Origin: Nocardia brasiliensis NBRC 14402
GTDB taxonomy: Bacteria; Actinomycetota; Actinomycetes; Mycobacteriales; Mycobacteriaceae
Assembly: GCF_000308475.2 (NCBI RefSeq)
Contig: NZ_BAFT02000062.1
Location: forward strand, 124,001-188,000
DNA: 64,000 nt
Reading direction: 5' to 3'
Position 1 is the stretch's first letter; every line of letters starts with the position of its first letter. Under the pieces are notes generated by a model. That model saw only the letters and a program-made list of their open reading frames with translations. It ran no database searches and was not told where the DNA came from. Below, piece by piece: positions 17,752 through 26,572 of the stretch. The translations under genes were made by a program, and so were the position numbers.

Positions 17752-18702
17752 TCAACGGCGTAGCGACCGTCGATAGTCCGCCGGGGTCGCACCGGTCGCG
17801 GCACGCAGATGCGTCCGCAATGCGGTGACACTGCCGAAACCGGACCGCTCGGCCACCACTTCGACTGGCAGGTCCGTGGTTTCGAGCAATTCGCGGGCGC
17901 GCACCGTGTGCTGCGCGTCCAGCCACCGCCGCGGTGTCGTGCCGACCTCCTGCTTGAACCGGCGAATGAACGTCCGTTCGCTCATCAGCGCGTGCGCCGC
18001 CATCGCCGAAACATCCGGTGCGACAGCCGGGTCCCGCGTCACCCACGCCAGCGTCGCGGCCAAACCGCCCTGGAAGCTGCCACCCGCCAACGGATCCGGG
18101 ATGTACTGCGCTTGACCGCCGGACCGGTGCGGCGGCGTCACGTTCCACCGGGCGAGTTCGGCCGCGGGGCTCACGCCCAACTCCCGGCGCGCGATATGCA
18201 GGCACAGGTCGAATCCGGCCGTCAAACCCGCCGAGGTCAGGACGTCGCCGTCGTCCACGTAGAGCGCCGCCGGGTCCAACTTCACCGCGGGAAACAGGTC
18301 GGCGAACTCGTCGCAGTACGCCCAGTGCGTGGTCGCGGGCCGGTCGTCCAGTAGCCCGGCCCTGGCCAGCACGAACGCGCCGACACAGATGCTCACCAGG
18401 ATCGCGCCCCGGGCCGCCGCGGCACGCAGTGCCGCGAGGGCGTCGTCCGGTGGTGGCAGCGTCGGCAGGGCGATACCGGGGACCACGACGATGTCGGCCT
18501 GCTCGAGCGCTTCCAGCCCGTGCTCCACCCGCAGATCGAATCCGTTGGGCGTCCACACCGGCCCACTGCGCAAGCCACACGTGGTCATCTCGAAGCCCAC
18601 CGGTTCGCCGAACTTGCTCGGACCGTGCCGGAAGACCTGGACGGCGCAGGCCAGGTCGTAAGTCATGACGCCGTCCAAGGCGAGCGCGACGACCTGTTTC
18701 AC
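17752..18702 (-). CDS. GlxA-type AraC regulator with DJ-1/PfpI domain
   Basis: A 316-residue protein in two parts. Residues 1-175 form a DJ-1/PfpI-like domain with VVVPGIALP and the nucleophile-elbow cysteine in VSICVGAFVLARAG. Residues ~210-316 form an AraC DNA-binding domain with two helix-turn-helix units (SERTFIRRFKQEVGTTPRRW and VVAERSGFGSVTALR). Family members sense small molecules and activate nearby genes. The start is GTG 18702. It is divergent from the truncated HD gene, which may be its target. Confidence 0.9.
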   Translation of the reverse strand: MKQVVALALDGVMTYDLACAVQVFRHGPSKFGEPVGFEMTTCGLRSGPVWTPNGFDLRVEHGLEALEQADIVVVPGIALPTLPPPDDALAALRAAAARGAILVSICVGAFVLARAGLLDDRPATTHWAYCDEFADLFPAVKLDPAALYVDDGDVLTSAGLTAGFDLCLHIARRELGVSPAAELARWNVTPPHRSGGQAQYIPDPLAGGSFQGGLAATLAWVTRDPAVAPDVSAMAAHALMSERTFIRRFKQEVGTTPRRWLDAQHTVRARELLETTDLPVEVVAERSGFGSVTALRTHLRAATGATPADYRRSLRR

Positions 18703-18805
18703 CCCTGCAGTTTGGCACGAATCCGAGCATCCGTGGCATCTCCGCCACTCGTTGCTCGCTCCTGCGTGCGATTCACTGAACTCGAGTCAGTGGAGAGGAG
18801 TTCGC

Positions 18806-19282
18806 ATGGGCACGCCGAGCGGCATCGACGGTGCCCGCTACGACGACGAACTCGTCTACGTCGCCAGCCTGCTGCACGACCTGCAACTCGAACACCCCAC
18901 GCCCGGTCGCTGTTTCGCGGTCACCGGCGCCGAACGGGCCGTCGAGTTCGTCACCGGCGCGGGCGCCACTGCCGAACAGGCCGCCGCGATCGGCACCGCC
19001 ATCGCCACCCATATCACCCCCAGCACCGGCAAAAACCTCAGCGAGCCAGGCCGTTTCATCTATGCGGGCGCGTCCGTCGACGTCGTCGGCGCCCGCATGG
19101 CCGACCTCGACCCCGCCTGGGTCACCGAACTCCTGCACCGGCACCCCCGCCACAATTTCGCCGCCCACATGTCCGCCGCCCTCACCGACGAGGCCGCCGC
19201 CGTCCCCCGCGGCCGCACCCGATGGCTCCTCACCCGAGCCGCCATGCGCCCCTTGATAACCCACGCCCCCTTCGCCGAATAA
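18806..19282 (+). CDS. HD-domain protein lacking the N-terminal metal ligand
   Basis: A 158-residue protein. The HD motif LLHDL (residues ~21-25) and the downstream ATHITPSTG segment match metal-dependent HD phosphohydrolases of the cyanamide-hydratase-like type. Those proteins normally have about 40 more residues at the N-terminus carrying an H-x-R/S first histidine. Here translation appears to start at ATG 18806, with a strong GAGAGGAG just upstream, so the first ligand is missing. The same frame upstream encodes WHLRHSLLA at roughly the expected distance, which may be a relic. Activity is doubtful. Confidence 0.7.
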   Translation: MGTPSGIDGARYDDELVYVASLLHDLQLEHPTPGRCFAVTGAERAVEFVTGAGATAEQAAAIGTAIATHITPSTGKNLSEPGRFIYAGASVDVVGARMADLDPAWVTELLHRHPRHNFAAHMSAALTDEAAAVPRGRTRWLLTRAAMRPLITHAPFAE

Positions 19283-19330
19283 CTCCGCCCGCCGCTGCTA
19301 TTCGCTCGGAAATGTTGGGGGGCAAAAGAG

Positions 19331-19361
19331 AACCGCCCGCACCGAAACGGTGCGGGCGGTT
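19331..19361 (-). terminator. rho-independent terminator of pckG
   Basis: A 13-bp perfect stem, AACCGCCCGCACC (19331-19343) with its complement at 19349-19361, and a 5-nt loop. On the minus strand it is followed by TCTCTTTTG, beginning 13 nt past the pckG stop. Confidence 0.85.
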
Positions 19362-19374
19362 CGGACTGGGGGGA

Positions 19375-21207
19375 TCAGCCGAGGCGTTCTTTCAGGGCCT
19401 CGAATTCGTCACGGACTCCGGAAGGCAGCTTGTCGCCGACGAATTCGAACCATTCCTCGATGAGTGGGATTTCTTTGCGCCACTCGTCGGCGTCGACCTT
19501 CAGCGCCTCGTCGACGTCGTCGGGGTCGACCTTCAGGCCGTCGAGGTCGAGCTGGGCGGCGACGGGGACGTTGCCGATCGCGGTGGCCTCGGCCTCGGCC
19601 GTGCCCTCGACGCGGCCGACGATCCACTCCAGCACGCGGGAGTTCTCGCCGAAGCCGGGCCACAGGAAGCGGCCGTCTTCGCCGCGCCGGAACCAGTTGA
19701 CGTAGAAGATCTTCGGCAGCTTGGTGGCGTCGGCGTTCTTGCCGAGATTGATCCAGTGGTTCAGGTAGTCACCGACGTGGTAGCCCATGAACGGGATCAT
19801 CGCCATCGGGTCGCGGCGCACGGTGCCGACCTTGCCCTCGGCGGCCGCGGTCTGCTCCGACGACAGGGTGGCGCCCATGAAAACGCCGTGCTGCCAGTCG
19901 AACGACTCGGTGACCAGCGGGACGGTGGTCTTGCGCCGGCCACCGAACAGGATCGCCGAGATCGGCACGCCCTGCGGATCGTCCCACTCGGGGGCCAGGA
20001 TCGGGCACTGCGCCATCGGCGTGCAGTAGCGCGAGTTCGGGTGGGCGGCCAGCGTCTCGGTTTCCCGCAGGTACCAGTCGTTGCCCTTCCAGTCGATCAG
20101 ATGATCGGGCTCGCCCTCCAGGCCTTCCCACCACACGTCGTTGTTGTCGGTCAGCGCGACGTTGGTGTAGACCGTGTTGCCCGCCTCCATGGTGGCCATG
20201 GCGTTCGGGTTGGAGCTGCGGTTGGTGCCGGGCGCGACGCCGAAGAAGCCGTATTCCGGGTTCACCGCGTACAGCTGCCCGTCCTTGCCGAACCGCATCC
20301 AGGCGATGTCGTCACCGAGGGTTTCGGCGCGCCAGCCCGGGACGGTCGGCTGGATCATCGCGAGGTTGGTCTTGCCGCAGGCGCTCGGGAAGGCGGCGGC
20401 GATGTAGTAGGCCTTGTTCTCCGGGGAGATCAGCTTGAGGATCAGCATGTGCTCGGCCAGCCAGCCCTCGTCGTGCGCCATGGCCGAGGCGATCCGCAGC
20501 GAGTAGCACTTCTTGCCGAGCAGCGCGTTACCGCCGTAGCCGGAGCCGTAGCTCCAGATCTCGCGGTCCTCCGGGAAGTGGGTGATGTATTTGGTGTCGT
20601 TGCACGGCCACGGCACGTCGGCCTGACCCTCGGCCAGCGGGGCGCCGACGGAGTGCAGCGCCTTCACGAACGGGCGATCGGTGCCGAGCTTCTCCAGCGC
20701 GGCGGTACCCATGCGGGTCATCACGCGCATCGAGACGACGACGTACTCCGAGTCGGTGATCTCCACGCCGAGCTTGGGGTCCTCGGCACCGAGCGGGCCC
20801 ATGCAGAACGGCACCACGTACATGGTGCGGCCCTTCATCGAGCCGCGGTACAGCTCGGTCATGGTGGCGCGCATCTCGGCGGGGTCGACCCAGTTGTTGG
20901 TCGGTCCGGCGTCGGACTCGCTCTTGGAACAGATGTAGGTGCGCGACTCCACCCGGGCCACGTCGGAGGGATCGGAGAGCGCGAGGAAGGAATTCGGCTT
21001 CTTCTTCGGGTCGAGCTGCTTGAAGGTGCCCGCCTCGACGAGCTGAGTGGTGAGGCGATCCCATTCTTCGTCGGAACCGTCCGCCCAGACCACGCGCTCT
21101 GGCTGAGTTAGTTCTGCGACTTCCTGTACCCAGGCGAGTAGTTCGCTGTGCTCGGTCGGCGGTTTGCCGTCGGATCCACGAAGACCAGGAATGGTCGCTG
21201 AGGTCAT
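19375..21207 (-). CDS. pckG: phosphoenolpyruvate carboxykinase (GTP)
   Basis: A 610-residue cytosolic enzyme of full GTP-PEPCK length that interconverts oxaloacetate and PEP in gluconeogenesis. The hallmark P-loop with the reactive cysteine, AAFPSACGKTNLAM, lies near residue 280. GSGYGGNALLGKKCYSLR and RFGKDGQLYAVNPEYGFFGVAPGT are also in place. ATG 21207 follows AGGAGAG on the minus strand. It is the last gene of a leftward run with the Rv0209/Rv0210-type pair upstream, as in M. tuberculosis (Rv0211). A 244-bp gap upstream suggests its own promoter. Confidence 0.97.
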   Translation of the reverse strand: MTSATIPGLRGSDGKPPTEHSELLAWVQEVAELTQPERVVWADGSDEEWDRLTTQLVEAGTFKQLDPKKKPNSFLALSDPSDVARVESRTYICSKSESDAGPTNNWVDPAEMRATMTELYRGSMKGRTMYVVPFCMGPLGAEDPKLGVEITDSEYVVVSMRVMTRMGTAALEKLGTDRPFVKALHSVGAPLAEGQADVPWPCNDTKYITHFPEDREIWSYGSGYGGNALLGKKCYSLRIASAMAHDEGWLAEHMLILKLISPENKAYYIAAAFPSACGKTNLAMIQPTVPGWRAETLGDDIAWMRFGKDGQLYAVNPEYGFFGVAPGTNRSSNPNAMATMEAGNTVYTNVALTDNNDVWWEGLEGEPDHLIDWKGNDWYLRETETLAAHPNSRYCTPMAQCPILAPEWDDPQGVPISAILFGGRRKTTVPLVTESFDWQHGVFMGATLSSEQTAAAEGKVGTVRRDPMAMIPFMGYHVGDYLNHWINLGKNADATKLPKIFYVNWFRRGEDGRFLWPGFGENSRVLEWIVGRVEGTAEAEATAIGNVPVAAQLDLDGLKVDPDDVDEALKVDADEWRKEIPLIEEWFEFVGDKLPSGVRDEFEALKERLG

Positions 21208-21451
21208 GAAAACTCTCCTGAGATGGGCGGTCCCTACGATCTGCCTCCGCTTGGCCCAAGGCCCTTGACCAGCGGTAACACACCGAGCGCCACCATTGGC
21301 GGGAAGGCACCCGCTACGACCAGTCGAAAGCCGCGCCCCGGCTGGACGGCGGACGAGGACTTAGCGGACGCCCAAGTTCCTGATTAGAGGTTAACGCGAT
21401 GTGACGACCGGTACGGAATCGGGTTCGTCACTATGTACCCATTCTCAATAG

Positions 21452-23041
21452 TTATTCAACCGGCGTGATCCAGCGGTCGAGGATCTCGATGTCGCGTTCA
21501 CATGCGGCGAGTTGTCCGGGTTGTTCGGCGACGGTCCGGCGTAATCGCGCTTCGACCTCGGCGACCCGGCGATCGGTATCGACCATGCGGGTGGCGCTGG
21601 CGCGCACGACGCGATCCGCCAGCACCGTCTCGGTTTCCACGAGCGCCGTCGCCACGCGCTGCTCGAGCTGGGCTTTTACGTTGATCAGCGCATCGGAGAC
21701 CCATTGCCGCACGTGCGCGCGATCGGCGAGCTGCCCGCGCGCCCGCACCACCCAGCCCGCGGCGCCCGCGCCGAGTAACAAGGTCACCGGCACGCTCGCC
21801 ACGTCCAAGGCCGGAACGAGCGCGAAGGGCGAAACCAGCAGGCGGCCGAGGCCGACACCGGCCGACGCGCCGAGCACAATCATGAGGTGATCTTCGACAC
21901 CCCGGTGCCGCGGATCGGGGTCCGGACCGACTCGGGGCGCGGGGTCGCGGCGGCGCGGCGGCAGTCCGGTCTCGGGCGCGGCGACGCCGCCGATGTGCGC
22001 GGCCAGCTCGGCGAGCCGCTGGTCGATGGCCTGGTCGACGCCGCCGGTGAGTTCGGTCACGGCGTGCTGCAACCGATCCGGGTAGCCGGTCAGGTCGCGG
22101 CGGCGCAGCCGGTCCAGATCGCCGCGGGTCGCGGTGTGCAACGCCCGGATCCGCGCGCCCACCTCGGTCATCAGGTCGACGCGGGCCAGGTGCAACTGCC
22201 CGCGCAGGGTCGACATGGCGGTGGCCCGGCCGCCGTCGCGGCCGGCCAGCAGCACCGCGCGTTCCTCGCGCAGCCGGGCCGATTCGACGCCGGAGCGCAG
22301 GGTGGTCACCTGCTCGGTGACCCGCTGGCGGGTTTCGGTCAGCACGCGCGCGGTCACCGCGGCGAGCCGGTCACCGCCGTTTGCTTCCGCGCTCTGCGCC
22401 GCCGCGGCCAGCTGCGCGTGCAGCGCGCCCAGCCCGGAGCGGTCCATCAGTCCGGCGTCCCCGGACGCGCGGGCCGCCGCCGCCAGTCGCGCCGAGACCG
22501 GCAGGATGTCGAGCTCGCCCGCGCCCTGCCCGGCCAGCAGGGTCAGGTCTCGCTCGCGCACGGCGCGCCAGTCCTGATACGCGTGAATGCCGTTCATCGC
22601 GAGCAGGATCCGCGTGCCGTCGGACCGCAGACGCCGCACGATCTGCAGCGTGTCGGCGCCGAGCGTGGTGCCCGCGTCCAGCAGGATCAGCGCGAGCGAC
22701 GCGGGCGCCGATCCGGTCTCCGCGGGCAGGCCCGGTTCGGCCACCGGGTCGGCGAGCGGAATCCGCGGTTCGAAGCGCGCGAGTTCGGTCCGCAGCAGCG
22801 TGGTGTTGGCGTCGAGGGGACCGATGAGCAGGACCGAACCCGCCGCCCCACCCTCCCGCACGGCGCGCAGCAGCGCGGTCCCCTGCGGATTCCACCGCGC
22901 GACGACCGCTTCGACGTCGGGCGCGAGCGGACCGGACGGGCGCGCAGCCGATCCGGGCTGTTCGTCCTCGGCGGGCAGGTCCAGCGAATCGGCCGCCGGA
23001 ACGGCGCCCGGCGATCCGTCCGGTATGTCAGAGACCGGCAC
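21452..23041 (-). CDS. dynamin-like membrane-associated protein, degenerate GTPase (Rv0210 type)
   Basis: A 529-residue protein. An acidic N-terminal tail (1-45) precedes a degenerate G domain. The P-loop position reads GPLDANTT (74-81), without the lysine, and the NKxD position reads MNGI (149-152). Long charged helices follow (~210-350). Two adjacent hydrophobic segments (~386-405 and ~414-432) form a probable membrane hairpin, then more helices follow. This is the layout of bacterial dynamin-like proteins. It overlaps the upstream partner gene by 14 bp, so the two products are probably made together and may form a heterodimer. No function is established for the Rv0209/Rv0210 family. Confidence 0.7.
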   Translation of the reverse strand: MPVSDIPDGSPGAVPAADSLDLPAEDEQPGSAARPSGPLAPDVEAVVARWNPQGTALLRAVREGGAAGSVLLIGPLDANTTLLRTELARFEPRIPLADPVAEPGLPAETGSAPASLALILLDAGTTLGADTLQIVRRLRSDGTRILLAMNGIHAYQDWRAVRERDLTLLAGQGAGELDILPVSARLAAAARASGDAGLMDRSGLGALHAQLAAAAQSAEANGGDRLAAVTARVLTETRQRVTEQVTTLRSGVESARLREERAVLLAGRDGGRATAMSTLRGQLHLARVDLMTEVGARIRALHTATRGDLDRLRRRDLTGYPDRLQHAVTELTGGVDQAIDQRLAELAAHIGGVAAPETGLPPRRRDPAPRVGPDPDPRHRGVEDHLMIVLGASAGVGLGRLLVSPFALVPALDVASVPVTLLLGAGAAGWVVRARGQLADRAHVRQWVSDALINVKAQLEQRVATALVETETVLADRVVRASATRMVDTDRRVAEVEARLRRTVAEQPGQLAACERDIEILDRWITPVE

Positions 23042-24161
23042 TGCTCATCCGTTCCCATAGTCGGACGTAGCCGTTGTGCACCCGTAACGCCGCGCGGCGG
23101 GCGGTGGCGGGCATATCGCTGGCGACGACCGCGCGCCAGCGGGCCGCGCGGGCCATCGCGTCGTCGGCGTCGGCCGGCGCGGGCGAGGGGTAGCCCGCGG
23201 CCAGGTGGGCGACGGACGGATGCGCCAGCCCGGCGCACAGACCGAGCCAGCGGGCGTCGTCCCCGAAGAGATACTGCTCCAGGATGTCGCGGGCCCGGCT
23301 CTGTTTCGCAGGCACCGCGCGGGCGGCCAGGCGCGTGAGTTCGTCGAGCAGTTCGCCGCCGCGCAGCGCGGAGACCTGCTCGTAGCGCCGATGCAGCAGC
23401 CGGTGCAGCGCGTCGATACCGCTCGCCGCGTGCAGGATCTGCAGCAGGGTCTGCGGCGCGAGGTCGGGATCGTGCCGCAGCGCGGCGAGCGCGCAGGTCA
23501 CCCCGTACAGATCCCAGCGCTGCAGCAGTTCTACGCGGGCGGCCTGGTCCGGGCCGGGCGCGACGAAGAGGTCCGGCGAAAGAGTCAGCGCCGCATCGTC
23601 GTTCGCGAGCAGGCGGCGCAGCGCGGCGATATCGACGTCGGTCATGGCGCCGGCTCGGGTGCGGACGGCGAGCGAGGCGACCACCGGCAGCACGGCGACG
23701 CCGAGTTCCCTGCCGTACTGCTCCGCGGCGGTGACCGCGTCGGCCCAGCGCGCGCCGATCGCATCGGCCTTGTTCAAGACCACGACGGTGCGCTCGGACG
23801 GCAACGTGGCGAGCAGCCGCCGATCCGCGGGCGACGGAGCCGCCGACAGCACGTAGACGACGATGTCGGCGTCGAGCGTCGGCTCCGGCGTCTCCGGTTC
23901 GTCGACCGGCCCGGTTTCCACGGCGGACATGAGGGCCAGCGCGTGCAGCACCGTGGTGCGGCCGGCGTTGGCCCGGCCGGTGACCTGGATTCGCGGCGGT
24001 TTACGCCACGTACTGACCGCGGCCCCCGCCGCGTACCCGATCTGCGCGTCCCGCCCGGTCCCGAAGGCCAGGTCCGCGAGCAGCTGATCGAGGTAGTCCT
24101 TTTCCCCCGTCGGCACGCCGCGTTCGCGCAACGGTCCCTCGTGCTCGGTGGCTGTCGGCAT
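23028..24161 (-). CDS. dynamin-like GTPase partner (Rv0209 type)
   Basis: A 377-residue protein. The Walker A position is GRANAGRTT (62-70), with arginine in place of the usual lysine. DADIVVYVLS follows at the switch-II strand, and LNKAD (129-133) is an intact G4 guanine-specificity motif. The C-terminal half is helical. No transmembrane segment is seen. It is translated just ahead of the membrane partner at 21452, whose start overlaps this stop. Guanine nucleotide binding is likely from NKAD; hydrolysis is uncertain because of the P-loop change. Confidence 0.72.
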   Translation of the reverse strand: MPTATEHEGPLRERGVPTGEKDYLDQLLADLAFGTGRDAQIGYAAGAAVSTWRKPPRIQVTGRANAGRTTVLHALALMSAVETGPVDEPETPEPTLDADIVVYVLSAAPSPADRRLLATLPSERTVVVLNKADAIGARWADAVTAAEQYGRELGVAVLPVVASLAVRTRAGAMTDVDIAALRRLLANDDAALTLSPDLFVAPGPDQAARVELLQRWDLYGVTCALAALRHDPDLAPQTLLQILHAASGIDALHRLLHRRYEQVSALRGGELLDELTRLAARAVPAKQSRARDILEQYLFGDDARWLGLCAGLAHPSVAHLAAGYPSPAPADADDAMARAARWRAVVASDMPATARRAALRVHNGYVRLWERMSSAGL

Positions 24162-24223
24162 GCTGCACCCCCTTTACGGTGCGCAATTCTTGCAGAAGTC
24201 GCGGCGAAGCAGGCAGCGACCGG

Positions 24224-25006
24224 TCAGGTGCCGCTGAAGTATTTGTTCACGGTGCGCACCGCCCAGTTCGGGGCGTATTTGGCGGCGGTGGCCAATACTT
24301 TCGCCTGCGTCCCGATCTCGTAGTGCACACGGGGCAACCTGGCGCGCTTACGGGTGGCCTCCCAGATGCCCTCGGCGACGTCCTGTGCGGTCAGCCGCAC
24401 GCCGAGCGATTTGGTGGTGCCGGTCTGCACCCCGTCGGTCATCGCGGTGTCCACGAACAACGGCCAGATCGCGATCACCCGGATGTCGAAGCGCTCCCAT
24501 TCGAGATCCAGTGCCTCCGTAAGGCTTTTGACCGCGGCCTTGCTCGCACCGTAGCTGGCGAGTTCGGGCTGGCCGTAGATGGCCGAGGCCGAGCACAGGT
24601 TCACCACCTGGGCGCCCGGCGTGTCCCGCAGATAGCGGAACGCCGCGTGCGTGCCGATGAGCACCCCACCGAGATTGACGTCGATGATCGCCTGATGGGC
24701 GGCCAGCTCGAGCGTCTCGAACTGGCCCGCGCGCAATATGCCCGCGTTGTTGATCAGGATGTCCAAGCCACCGGCCGCGGCGTGGAACTCGGCGAGCCGC
24801 TCGGCCCACTGGGTGGCGTTCGTCACATCCAGCACGCCGGTGTGCACGCTGCCGCCCTGGCCGGTGATGTCCGCGGCGAGCCTGCCCAGGCCCACCTCGT
24901 CGATGTCGTAGGCGCCGACCCGATATCCCTGCGCAGCGAAAAGCAGTGCCGTCGACCGGCCGATACCCGCTGCGGCGCCGGTGATGAACACTGCTGGTCT
25001 GCCCAT
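24224..25006 (-). CDS. short-chain dehydrogenase/reductase
   Basis: A 260-residue classical SDR. It has the NAD(P)-binding TGAAAGIGR (residues ~9-17), D after the second strand (YDIDE, suggesting NAD preference), NNAG, and the catalytic S...YxxxK in SASAIYGQPELASYGASK. The substrate is unknown. The start at ATG 25006 replaces a longer frame because a TACACT -10 box lies 7 nt upstream. It is divergent from a secretory lipase gene, so it may act on a lipid-derived alcohol or ketone (inference). Confidence 0.88.
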   Translation of the reverse strand: MGRPAVFITGAAAGIGRSTALLFAAQGYRVGAYDIDEVGLGRLAADITGQGGSVHTGVLDVTNATQWAERLAEFHAAAGGLDILINNAGILRAGQFETLELAAHQAIIDVNLGGVLIGTHAAFRYLRDTPGAQVVNLCSASAIYGQPELASYGASKAAVKSLTEALDLEWERFDIRVIAIWPLFVDTAMTDGVQTGTTKSLGVRLTAQDVAEGIWEATRKRARLPRVHYEIGTQAKVLATAAKYAPNWAVRTVNKYFSGT

Positions 25007-25013
25007 GTCGGCG

Positions 25014-25019
25014 AGTGTA
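25014..25019 (-). promoter_or_regulatory. -10 box of the SDR gene
   Basis: TACACT on the minus strand lies 7 nt before ATG 25006, with no Shine-Dalgarno sequence between. The transcript is probably leaderless. Confidence 0.55.
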
Positions 25020-25029
25020 GTGGGGAACT

Positions 25030-25043
25030 GGCAGGATCCTGCC
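25030..25043. promoter_or_regulatory. 14-bp perfect palindrome, candidate operator
   Basis: GGCAGGATCCTGCC sits where the -35 region of the leftward SDR promoter should be, in the divergent SDR/lipase intergenic region. A repressor site is likely; the regulator is not adjacent. Confidence 0.45.
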
Positions 25044-25160
25044 GTCTTCCCAGACCCGGCGCCGGTCATTTACCCTGCTTCGATATGGTCGGCGCCATAG
25101 TTGGTGCGTAACTTCGCTTTTCGAGTGCGGTACACCGGCCTCACGGATGAGGAGGTCGAG

Positions 25161-26504
25161 ATGACCGCGGATATCGTCGACGCCGGCGCCTCGGAGCCCG
25201 CCCTAGCGGGTCGCAAACCACTGCTGCCGAGCGCCGATCCGTTCCACCGGCCGCCCAAGGGGTACGCCGCCAAGGCGCCCGGCACCATCCTGCGCAGCCG
25301 CAAGATCGAACTCGCCCTGTTCGGCGTTGTCCCCCAGCAGGTCTGCGCCTGGCAACTGCTCTACCGCAGCAGCGATATGCACGGCACACCCGAGGCCGCG
25401 ATCACCACCGTCCTGTTGCCCCAGGACGCCGACCCGTCGCAAGACCGGCCGCTGCTGGCTTTTCAGACCGCGATGGACGCGGTCACCGAGAGATGTTCTC
25501 CTTCTTATGCATTGCGCTACGGCGCCCGCGCGCTCGGCTCGGTCACCCAGTTCGAATGGCTGCTCGTCGCGAACGCGCTGCGCCGCGGCTGGGCCGTGAG
25601 CATCGCCGATCACGAGGGCCCGCGCGGAAACTTCGGCGCCCCACGTGAACCCGGCTACCGCGCACTCGACGGCATGCGCGCCGCACTGCGTTTCGCGCCG
25701 CTCGGCCTGCGTCCGAACACCCGGATCGCGGTGTGGGGTTACTCCGGTGGCGGCATGGCGAGTTCGTGGACGGTCGAGATGGCCCCGACCTACGCCCCGG
25801 AACTCGATATCGCCGGCGCGGTACTAGGGGCGCCGGTGGGCGATCCGGGTGCGGTGTTCGCCCGGTTGAACGGCACCAGCTATGCGGGCCTGCCCGCCAT
25901 CGTGATCTCCGCCCTGCGCAGGCTTTACCCGGCACTCGGCGCGCTGCTGCAGAACGAACTCACCTTGGACGGGCACCGTTTCGTCGCCCGCGCCGAGACC
26001 TCGACGCCCTTCGGCGCCATCTTCGGCCTGGCCAACAAGCGCATGGACGATTACCTGACCCGCCCGCTCGACGAGGTGATCGCCACCCCCGAGTTCCAGG
26101 CGATGTTCGATGATCTGCGCCTCGGTAATTCGACGCCGGCCTGTCCGCTGCTGGTGGTGCAGCCGGTGCACGATCAGGTGATCCACATGGACGGCATCGA
26201 CGGCCAGGTGGACCGCTACCGGCGCGGCGGCGCGCTGGTCAGCTACGTGCGAGACCGGTTGAGCGAGCATTTCTCGCTGCTGCCGCTGTCCACGCCGCTC
26301 AGCCTGGACTGGCTCGCCGACCGGCTGGCCGGGCAACCGGTGAGCGACGAGGGCGACAGCACCGTCTGGTCGGTCGCCGCGTCGCCGGCGGCGGCGCGCG
26401 GACTACTGGAGATGATGGTGACCGCGGCCAAGGTCGCGCTCGGCCGTCCGCTGCGCCAGGAGAGTGCGGCGGCGGTCCCGATCGCCCCCGCGCGCGCCGC
26501 CTGA
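25161..26504 (+). CDS. secretory-lipase-family (LIP) alpha/beta hydrolase
   Basis: A 447-residue protein of the LIP family (fungal and actinobacterial triacylglycerol lipases). The nucleophile elbow is GYSGGGMAS. A later aspartate in QPVHDQVI and a histidine in LSEHFSL complete a plausible triad. ATG 25161 follows GAGGAGGT. Only a weak hydrophobic stretch (ELALFGVV, ~55-65) is near the N-terminus and no classical signal peptide is seen, so cell location is unclear. The opposite-facing SDR gene shares its promoter region. Confidence 0.85.
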   Translation: MTADIVDAGASEPALAGRKPLLPSADPFHRPPKGYAAKAPGTILRSRKIELALFGVVPQQVCAWQLLYRSSDMHGTPEAAITTVLLPQDADPSQDRPLLAFQTAMDAVTERCSPSYALRYGARALGSVTQFEWLLVANALRRGWAVSIADHEGPRGNFGAPREPGYRALDGMRAALRFAPLGLRPNTRIAVWGYSGGGMASSWTVEMAPTYAPELDIAGAVLGAPVGDPGAVFARLNGTSYAGLPAIVISALRRLYPALGALLQNELTLDGHRFVARAETSTPFGAIFGLANKRMDDYLTRPLDEVIATPEFQAMFDDLRLGNSTPACPLLVVQPVHDQVIHMDGIDGQVDRYRRGGALVSYVRDRLSEHFSLLPLSTPLSLDWLADRLAGQPVSDEGDSTVWSVAASPAAARGLLEMMVTAAKVALGRPLRQESAAAVPIAPARAA

Positions 26505-26559
26505 CCTCCTGCTCGCCGGCTTGCGCGCAGTCGATTGCCGCACCACTGGCCGGATGCTG

Positions 26560-26565
26560 GACAAT
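26560..26565 (+). promoter_or_regulatory. -10 box of the trmB-NYN-mmpL3 operon
   Basis: GACAAT ends 7 nt before GTG 26573. The ATG at 26564 lies within the -10 box, so the GTG is the better start. A TTGCCG at 26535-26540 could be the -35. Confidence 0.5.
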
Positions 26566-26572
26566 GGACGCC

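Noticed and set aside
17486..17776. 96-codon open frame in the 500-bp gap
   Set aside because: Codon third-position GC is unlike neighbouring genes, the product is Arg/Ser-rich without motifs, and it runs into the GlxA-type gene.
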